DNA of 64,000 bases, from assembly GCA_910588855.1 (NCBI GenBank), contig CAJUSR010000003.1:124001-188000 (forward strand), in the 5' to 3' direction. How positions within the stretch are numbered: position 1 is the stretch's first letter; the number at the start of each line of letters is the position of its first letter. The DNA is from an uncultured Kineothrix sp. (GTDB lineage Bacteria > Bacillota > Clostridia > Lachnospirales > Lachnospiraceae). Of the stretch, positions 1 through 5,921 are shown one piece after another. The position numbers and the translations under genes were made by a program. The notes beneath the pieces were generated by a model, which saw only the letters and a program-made list of their open reading frames with translations, was not told the DNA's origin and did no database searches.

Positions 1-342
1 GATATTGTTTTGGAATATGGAATAGGACCTGTAGAGATTGTATCGGAAGATTTTTATGAGAATCATCCTGAAATTGTAGAGGCGTATATAAAAGCGAGGG
101 AAGAGGCGTTACAGCTCTGCTATGATGAACCGGAAAGAATTGCTGCAGTGCTGGCTGAAGAATGGGAAATAGATGAAGATATTGTGTTGGAAACGTTGAT
201 GGCGATGCCTCCGACTTTGGAGATAACGGGATATGATAAACAAGCGCAATTGCTCTATGAAATGGGTTTGCTTGAAAATGAACCGAAGAAATTTGAAGAA
301 TTAAGCAACTATGAGGCGCTGCTTAAATTACAGGGTAAATAG
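1..342 (+). CDS. ABC transporter substrate-binding protein, C-terminal part (5' truncated by window)
   Basis: The frame is open from base 1, so this is the last ~113 residues of a gene starting upstream. The residues, with helices rich in Glu, Tyr and Leu and a run such as HPEIVEAYIKAREEA, look like the C-terminal lobe of an NMT1/SsuA/TauA-type periplasmic-binding-fold protein. It would capture a small solute outside the membrane and deliver it to the permease that starts 3 bases after its stop. Family assignment rests mainly on the following permease and ATPase, which are of the SsuC/SsuB class. The substrate cannot be read from this fragment; sulfonates, nitrate, pyrimidine precursors and others are used by this family. 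The signal peptide and lipobox lie outside the window. Confidence 0.75.
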   Translation, partial: DIVLEYGIGPVEIVSEDFYENHPEIVEAYIKAREEALQLCYDEPERIAAVLAEEWEIDEDIVLETLMAMPPTLEITGYDKQAQLLYEMGLLENEPKKFEELSNYEALLKLQGK

Positions 343-344
343 TC

Positions 345-1124
345 ATGAAACGTGATGCTTTTTATATTAAAATTATTTGGATTTTGATTCTGCTTATAGC
401 ATGGGAGGCGGTAACAAGGTTAGACCTTGTAAATACTTATATTTTGCCTCCCTTCAGCGAAGTTATCAAAGTAATGATAGAAGAGTTGGACAAGGGGGTT
501 TTAGGGCTGCAAGTCCTTAATTCCTTGAAAATTGTTCTGGTGGGATTTGTTGTAAGTATTTTTGTTTCGGGAATCTTAGCGGTTTTATGCATGTGTACGC
601 AGATTATAGAAAGCTTTGTCAGGACATTATGCACCATTTTAAACCCTTTGCCCGGGGTAGCATTGATGCCGCTTTTTATGATGTGGTTTGGCTTGGGGAA
701 TGGGGTTTTGCTGGCACTGATTTTGCATGGAGTGGCATGGCCGCTGACGACGAATTTATTGACAGGGCTTCATTCTATACCGGGCACGTATACGGATTGG
801 GCAGACAATATAGAATGTACGCTATGGAACAGGGTAATCCATATTTATTTCTTTTGTATTATGCCATATTTGTTATCCGGATTGAGAATTGGATGGGGGC
901 GTGCATGGAGGGCTTTGATTGCAGGCGAGATGGTCTTTGGGATGATTGGTACATTGGGAGGCCTTGGATATTATATTTATAAGGCGCGTTCTTATGGCAG
1001 CATGGATAAGGTGTTTGTTGGAATTATTATTATAATCGTGATTGGCGTATTCGTTGAAGAATTTTTATTTAGGCTTGTGGAAAAATATACTATAGAGAAA
1101 TGGGGAATGTCTGATGGGAAATAA
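345..1124 (+). CDS. ABC transporter permease, SsuC/TauC type
   Basis: A 259-residue polytopic membrane protein with about six hydrophobic segments. Near residue 190 it has the cytoplasmic EAA-loop pattern of binding-protein-dependent permeases (GEMVFGMIGTLGGLGYYI), which docks on the ATPase. Length and motif fit the BPD_transp_1 family. It starts 3 bases after the substrate-binding protein and overlaps the ATPase gene by 11 bases, so the three form one operon. It forms the membrane channel of an importer. The SsuC/TauC label is family-level only; the substrate is unknown. Its position just ahead of a CMP-sugar synthetase raises the possibility of an acidic sugar substrate, which is inference from context. 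Confidence 0.88.
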   Translation: MKRDAFYIKIIWILILLIAWEAVTRLDLVNTYILPPFSEVIKVMIEELDKGVLGLQVLNSLKIVLVGFVVSIFVSGILAVLCMCTQIIESFVRTLCTILNPLPGVALMPLFMMWFGLGNGVLLALILHGVAWPLTTNLLTGLHSIPGTYTDWADNIECTLWNRVIHIYFFCIMPYLLSGLRIGWGRAWRALIAGEMVFGMIGTLGGLGYYIYKARSYGSMDKVFVGIIIIIVIGVFVEEFLFRLVEKYTIEKWGMSDGK

Positions 1125-1884
1125 GAAAATTCTCCTAATAAAAAATTTGCAAAAATATTTTAATGTCAACAATGGAGAAAAGCATGTACTTAGGAATTTT
1201 TCGCTGGATGTAATGGAAGGCGAATTTGTATGCATTTTAGGCTTTTCGGGATGTGGAAAAACCACATTGCTGAGGATCCTTGCAGGAATGGAAAAGCAGA
1301 CAGATGGGGAAATCCTGCTGGAAGGGATGCCTCATAGCAAACCAAGTAAAGATATATTGCTGGTATTTCAGGATTTTAATCAGCTTTTTGCATGGAAAAC
1401 GGTAAGTGAGAATATAATACACCCATTGTTAGCAACTAAGACGGCACAAAACCGGATAGAGGCAAGCAAGATTAGCAATGACTTGTTAAAGGAAATTGGG
1501 CTGGAAGAGTTCCGGAAAAGCTACCCATATCAATTATCGGGAGGGATGAAACAAAGGGTTGCAGTTGCCAGAGCTTTGGCATTAAAGCCGAAAGTTTTAT
1601 TGATGGATGAGCCATTTGCAGCCTTGGATGCTGTGACAAGGAAATCTTTGCAGCAGTTAACGAAAAATATTTGTAAAAAGTATAATGTGACAGTCCTTTT
1701 TGTTACGCACAGTATAGAGGAAGCTGTATTGATGGCAGATACAATAATTGTTTTAAATAATAATGCATCTAAGGAAGAAAGCATTTCAAATATTATTGAT
1801 AATCAACGGTACACTCATGGAGACGAGCATTTAAGGGCTATGTTGGTAAATGAATTGATCAGTATAATAGAAGGAGAGGGATGA
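1114..1884 (+). CDS. ABC transporter ATP-binding protein, SsuB/TauB type
   Basis: A 256-residue nucleotide-binding subunit. Visible motifs in order are Walker A GFSGCGKTT, signature LSGGMKQR, Walker B VLLMDEPFAALD, and a switch histidine in VLFVTHSIEEA. The EEAVLMAD run after the H-loop is typical of nitrate/sulfonate/taurine importers. It powers import through the preceding permease. The start ATG lies inside the permease 3' end (11-base overlap), and its stop overlaps the ATG of the following CMP-sugar synthetase by 4 bases, so these genes are probably translationally coupled. That coupling to a sugar-activating enzyme is the odd feature. Function as an ABC ATPase is secure; substrate is not. 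Confidence 0.93.
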   Translation: MGNKKILLIKNLQKYFNVNNGEKHVLRNFSLDVMEGEFVCILGFSGCGKTTLLRILAGMEKQTDGEILLEGMPHSKPSKDILLVFQDFNQLFAWKTVSENIIHPLLATKTAQNRIEASKISNDLLKEIGLEEFRKSYPYQLSGGMKQRVAVARALALKPKVLLMDEPFAALDAVTRKSLQQLTKNICKKYNVTVLFVTHSIEEAVLMADTIIVLNNNASKEESISNIIDNQRYTHGDEHLRAMLVNELISIIEGEG

Positions 1885-2618
1885 TAAGAATGAAAATAGT
1901 AGCTGTAATACCATCCAGATATGGCTCTACAAGATTGCCTGGGAAACCGTTAATTGATATTTGCGGGAAACCGATGCTATGGTGGGTCTACCACCAGGCA
2001 AAAAAAGTGGGAGGCTTTGCCGGAGTCTATGTTGCGACCGATGATGAAAGAATAGAAGCGATATGCAAGGAATACGGTATGGATGTTCTTATGACTGGCG
2101 GTCATGAACAGGCAATAGGCCGGGTTTGTGAAGTGTCACAATATGTGGACGCAGATTATTACGTTATGATATGTGGGGATGAGCCTTTGATAACCCCTGA
2201 AGCAATTGAGCTGATTTTCCCGGATGAGGTAGTGGAAGAGCCGATTATGTTCGGCTTGATGAAGCCGATTAAGGATCCGGTTGAATTGATTGATACGTCT
2301 AACCTTAAGGTTGTGGTAAATGATAAAAATGAAGGGATGTTCGTTTCCAGAAGCCCGATCCCATATCCGCAGAAAACGGTTCTTTTTGACTATAAGAAAG
2401 CGGTAGGAGTGATGTGCTTTAACAAAGCCGCGCTTGATTTTTTTGCGAAGACCCCGATTGGGAATTTGGAAAGGGTTGAAGAGTATGCACCGCTGAGGTT
2501 TATGGAAAACGGTATTAAAGTGAAGTATAAATATGTATATGAAGAAAGCCTGTCGGTTGATACTTTGCGCGATTTGGAGAAAGTTAGAAAGATGATGGAA
2601 GAGAAAATAAAAAAATAG
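1881..2618 (+). CDS. CMP-sugar synthetase, KdsB-like (3-deoxy-manno-octulosonate cytidylyltransferase family)
   Basis: The N-terminus carries the KdsB hallmark IPSRYGSTRLPGKPL, followed by the ATDDERI and CGDEPLI motifs of this nucleotidyltransferase family, in a normal-length protein of 243-245 residues. It would transfer CMP from CTP to an ulosonic acid such as Kdo or a relative. Two starts are possible, 1881 (overlapping the ATPase stop) and 1890; an AAGGAGAGGG site lies just upstream of both. Kdo is unusual in Gram-positives and no KdsA or KdsD is visible here, so the substrate may be another ulosonate, possibly imported by the coupled ABC system (inference). The next gene looks like a CMP-sugar-using transferase, which supports a role in making a surface glycan. 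Confidence 0.85.
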   Translation: MIRMKIVAVIPSRYGSTRLPGKPLIDICGKPMLWWVYHQAKKVGGFAGVYVATDDERIEAICKEYGMDVLMTGGHEQAIGRVCEVSQYVDADYYVMICGDEPLITPEAIELIFPDEVVEEPIMFGLMKPIKDPVELIDTSNLKVVVNDKNEGMFVSRSPIPYPQKTVLFDYKKAVGVMCFNKAALDFFAKTPIGNLERVEEYAPLRFMENGIKVKYKYVYEESLSVDTLRDLEKVRKMMEEKIKK

Positions 2619-2658
2619 TCTGGCAAGGTATAGGACTAACTTGGGACAGGAGGGAAAT

Positions 2659-4797
2659 ATGTATTACTATAATTGTACATCAATGTTTCATTTAGTGATA
2701 ATCATATATACATTAATTTATAAATATGATATAGCCCATTGCAAACCGAAAATGATGGTCAATTTGATTCTTCCAAACCATGTGCCAAACTTGATGAAGA
2801 TAGTGCCTAAATTGCAGCAATTCCCGTTTTTTGACAAAATATATATTATAGATACCCAAAGCGGAAATAAAGAATTAATTCATGGGGAGCTGGAGGGAAT
2901 TAAATTTGGAAGTAAGGATGTCTTTCATATGCTGGGGTGGGAAGAAATTGGTTTATCATTGCTCCAAAAGGCGTCCGGCATAGCGCATACCGTTGTCATT
3001 GAGGAAGGTATGTATCAAATTAACGATTTGGAGAAGCGTATACAGTTCGTAAAGAATGATTTTGCATATAAAGACTTGCAGGTGAGCAAAGCAGATATTG
3101 ATGAGCTATGGAAACTGGATACGGGAAATCAGATTGTGGCAGAAGAATTTTGCAGCCTCCATATGAGGGAAAGTTTTCACTCAGAGGATTTTCTCCGTAA
3201 TTTTCTTCCATACCTGAAGATGATATTCCCTGCCGGGGAAAAGGATGAATTTGCGTCTGAAATCGTGTACTTTGATACGCATTATATCAAGCTGCACAAA
3301 TTGGCGGGAAAAAGCATGGAAGAATATCTTCTAAGGGCAGGGCTCAGGGTGCTGTCTAATTTAGAGTATATGATTAAACCCCATCCTGCAGATGATATTG
3401 ACGATAAATATGAGGATGTGTCAAAAGTATGCGGAAATGCGGAAGTGCCCTGGGAGGTCACAAGATTATATGATAGGCACAAACAGACCAAAATATTAAT
3501 CTCCTTTGTGCCCACAGGTGCAATACTAAATGATTTCTTTTTTTGGGGAGAAGAGGAACATGTTATTTTTTTGAACAAAATATATGAACGGTATGGAGTT
3601 GGCCCTGTTAACTATACGAGACTAAACGATTTTATGGATGCCTTGGGGGATAAAGCGGATTGTATCCATTTTCCTGAGACGTTTACGGAAATGAGGAAAC
3701 TACTCAATGCCATTACCAATAGCAGTGAAAGGATAAACTATGCTGACGAGCAAAAAAAAGAAGATGAGGAAGCTGTCAGAGTGCTTGCAAAGGAATACCA
3801 CAATGGTATAAAAGCACAGCCGGATGAAATGAACTGCTCTACGCTTTTAAGAAAAAACAATGGCCAATGGGATTATTTGGATAGTGTTCCACTCAATACA
3901 TTGAAAAGCCATTTTGAACTTACCTTTCATATGGAGGAAATGGGCGCGCCAAATTATTTAAGGTGGTATGTTGTTAAAGGAAGAAAAACATGCATTAAAA
4001 TAAGGAAGATAGAGGCCTTTGGCAATGAAGCCGAAGGGGAGGCAGTGGGTCCAAATGACGTGGAAATACTGGACAGTAAAAAAGATGAAGAAGGCTATTT
4101 TTGCTTTGACAGTTTTGACCCGGTTGTGGAGTTTAAAGTTTCCAAAAACTGCAGCAAAATAATTATAAATGCAGATATTATTTTCGATAATCAATACGAG
4201 AGTATGCTGGAAACATTTCATATAAAGACAAGCCAGTATGAAAAAGTCAATCAAAGGCTATTGGATGATTTGCAAAACAGGGATAATGCATTAAACGATA
4301 TAGCAGGACAGCTCCAAGAATCGGAAAATCTGGTTCAGGACTTATTAGGGCAAAGGTCAAGATTGTGCAGCGATATTGAGGACAGGGATTGTTCTGTGCA
4401 TAGTTTGACGCAGCAGAATGAAAATCTTTTAAGGGATATTCATGAGCGTGACAGCCTGGTGCAGGGCCTGAGAGAGGAAAGAGGGAATCTGATAGGGGAA
4501 AAAGAGGCTTTAATAGAGCAAATTAATGTACGTGACCATATCATCCAGGATTCAATGGGGCAAAGGGAAACTTTAGTGAAGGATCTTGCCGAACGTGATT
4601 GCTTAATTCAGGATTTGATAGGGCAAAGAGAAACGTTGATGAACGATATTGAAGAGCGTGACCATTTGTACCGGGGTGTGACAGAGCAAAATGTAATATT
4701 GGCTAATAATATTAAAGCATTGGAGAAAGAGCTGGCGGAGTTAAAGCAAAGCTTTTTAGGCCATATAAAAAATGCTTTACTGAAAGGGAAAAAATAA
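2659..4797 (+). CDS. Polysialyltransferase-like glycosyltransferase with repetitive coiled-coil tail
   Basis: Start chosen at ATG 2659 because AGGAGGG lies 5 bases upstream; an upstream in-frame TTG at 2641 has no such site. The first ~380 residues resemble bacterial polysialyl/sialyltransferases of the GT52/POLYST type, with the characteristic IKPHPADD near residue 239 and an FVPTG(A) motif after it. The substrate would be a CMP-activated ulosonate from the preceding KdsB-like enzyme (inference). Residues ~400-530 look like a beta-rich linker or accessory domain. From ~534 to 705 the protein is a heptad-like coiled coil containing recurring units such as RDxLIQDLIGQRETL. No clear signal peptide is seen. 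The family call is moderate; the tail is evident by eye. Confidence 0.6.
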   Translation: MYYYNCTSMFHLVIIIYTLIYKYDIAHCKPKMMVNLILPNHVPNLMKIVPKLQQFPFFDKIYIIDTQSGNKELIHGELEGIKFGSKDVFHMLGWEEIGLSLLQKASGIAHTVVIEEGMYQINDLEKRIQFVKNDFAYKDLQVSKADIDELWKLDTGNQIVAEEFCSLHMRESFHSEDFLRNFLPYLKMIFPAGEKDEFASEIVYFDTHYIKLHKLAGKSMEEYLLRAGLRVLSNLEYMIKPHPADDIDDKYEDVSKVCGNAEVPWEVTRLYDRHKQTKILISFVPTGAILNDFFFWGEEEHVIFLNKIYERYGVGPVNYTRLNDFMDALGDKADCIHFPETFTEMRKLLNAITNSSERINYADEQKKEDEEAVRVLAKEYHNGIKAQPDEMNCSTLLRKNNGQWDYLDSVPLNTLKSHFELTFHMEEMGAPNYLRWYVVKGRKTCIKIRKIEAFGNEAEGEAVGPNDVEILDSKKDEEGYFCFDSFDPVVEFKVSKNCSKIIINADIIFDNQYESMLETFHIKTSQYEKVNQRLLDDLQNRDNALNDIAGQLQESENLVQDLLGQRSRLCSDIEDRDCSVHSLTQQNENLLRDIHERDSLVQGLREERGNLIGEKEALIEQINVRDHIIQDSMGQRETLVKDLAERDCLIQDLIGQRETLMNDIEERDHLYRGVTEQNVILANNIKALEKELAELKQSFLGHIKNALLKGKK

Positions 4798-4884
4798 CCT
4801 GATGAAAAAAGGAAAGATTCCAGTTTGCTCACTATATTAAGTATAAACTGTAATGAATGAAAAACTTTAAATATGAAAATTTTG

Positions 4885-4922
4885 ATGGCGTAGACGACAA
4901 AAATCGTTTGCGCCATTTTTTT
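4885..4922 (+). terminator. Rho-independent terminator after the transferase gene
   Basis: An ATGGCG...CGCCAT outer stem with an inner ACGA/TCGT pairing closes a CAAAAA loop, followed by seven T. It ends the transporter/CMP-sugar unit. The rest of the ~320-base gap up to 5116 has no gene; it holds AT-rich leader sequence, a 13-base palindrome (AATTGCTGCAATT) near 5067-5079, and the hairpin described next. Confidence 0.75.
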
Positions 4923-5084
4923 GGTTTGTAAAGGAGGCAATATTTGGATTATTATAATGTATTAATGTAAAACCACAGAAATTGCAGAACCGGGATGGCA
5001 AGTATAGAAATGTGGTTTAATTCTAAAATCATAAAATTATGTATTGGGGGGATAGGAAAAATAAGGAATTGCTGCAATTGGGGG

Positions 5085-5116
5085 CTTTCTTCCAGTTCGG
5101 CAAGAAGGGAGGAAAG
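5085..5116 (+). promoter_or_regulatory. Hairpin that would sequester the recombinase ribosome binding site
   Basis: CTTTCTTCC at 5085-5093 can pair with GGAGGAAAG at 5108-5116 (one G-U), burying the GGAGG that serves the ATG at 5117. This predicts low or conditional translation of the invertase. It is a fold inferred from complementarity only. Confidence 0.4.
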
Positions 5117-5719
5117 ATGGCAAATATTTATGGGTATATCCGCGTCAGCAGCCGGGATCAAAACGAGGGAAGGCAGATAACAGCCTTTCAGGGGCTGCCT
5201 GTTCCATCAAAAAATATTTTTATAGACAAACAATCAGGCAAAAATTTTGACCGCCCATCTTATAAGCGTATGGTACGGAAAATGAAGAAAGATGATTTGC
5301 TCTACATTAAAAGCATAGACCGTTTAGGGCGTAATTATGAAGAAATTCTGGAACAATGGAGGATACTTACCAAAGAAAAAAGAATTGATATCGTAGTGTT
5401 GGATATGCCTCTTCTGGATACCAGACGTGGGAAAGATTTAATGGGAACCTTTTTGAGCGATATCGTTTTGCAGGTGTTGTCTTTTGTAGCGGAGAATGAA
5501 CGGACTAACATCCGTCAGCGTCAGGCAGAAGGGATTGCGGCAGCAAAAGCCAGAGGGGTAAAGTTTGGAAGGCCGGCAATCCCTTATCCGGATAACTTTC
5601 AGGAAATATACCATGATTGGAGAAAGAAAAAAATAACACTCCAACAAGCAGCGGATGCCTGTAGAATGCCGGTCAGTACATTTTATGGAAAAGCGAGAAA
5701 ATATGAAAATATTTTTTAA
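5117..5719 (+). CDS. Small serine recombinase (resolvase/invertase family)
   Basis: A 200-residue protein with the catalytic-domain start YGYIRVSSRDQN (catalytic serine expected at S11), the conserved YIKSIDRLGRNYEE and FVAENERTNIRQRQAEGIAAAKARG segments, and a C-terminal helix-turn-helix (TLQQAADACRMPVSTFYGKA). Length and order match Hin/Gin-type invertases and small resolvases. It cuts and rejoins DNA through a phosphoserine link. The start is ATG 5117, preceded by GGAGG; the longer reading from 5039 adds a low-complexity N-terminus and is rejected. Its stop lies only 22 bases before a 19-bp inverted repeat that brackets promoter-like DNA ahead of the next gene, so its likely target is that segment. 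Whether it inverts only this site is unknown. Confidence 0.93.
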   Translation: MANIYGYIRVSSRDQNEGRQITAFQGLPVPSKNIFIDKQSGKNFDRPSYKRMVRKMKKDDLLYIKSIDRLGRNYEEILEQWRILTKEKRIDIVVLDMPLLDTRRGKDLMGTFLSDIVLQVLSFVAENERTNIRQRQAEGIAAAKARGVKFGRPAIPYPDNFQEIYHDWRKKKITLQQAADACRMPVSTFYGKARKYENIF

Positions 5720-5740
5720 AATATCATAGATGAAATTTAT

Positions 5741-5881
5741 AAATGTGTACTTTTGCAAACTCACATACTTAAATTCAACTTTCTTTAATCTAGCACAAAA
5801 AAAACTACATTGCAATAACTTTTTATAAATACATTAGTTTTTCTTAAAGTGTATATAAATCATTTGCAAAAGTACACCTTT
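5741..5881. repeat. Inverted repeat pair bracketing a candidate invertible promoter
   Basis: Arms at 5741-5759 and 5863-5881 are reverse complements over 19 bases with one mismatch; the core GTGTACTTTTGCAAA is perfect over 15. They enclose 103 bases, directly after a serine invertase gene and 40 bases before the ATG of the LTA-synthase-like gene. Each arm contains a TTTTGCAAA partial dyad as expected of a serine-recombinase crossover site. Inversion of the segment is inferred, not shown. Confidence 0.8.
5787..5815 (-). promoter_or_regulatory. Candidate sigma-A promoter inside the invertible segment, facing away from the downstream gene
   Basis: On the minus strand there is TTGCAA (5815-5810), a 17-base spacer ending in TGC, and TAGATT (5792-5787), an extended -10 arrangement. 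In the orientation given it fires leftward across the recombinase 3' end. On the plus strand the best match is TTGCAA-17-ATTAGT, clearly weaker. Inversion would put the better promoter upstream of 5922. Confidence 0.5.
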
Positions 5882-5921
5882 TAAAAAAACATATAAAAAT
5901 TACAAGTGAGGGATTAAGGGT

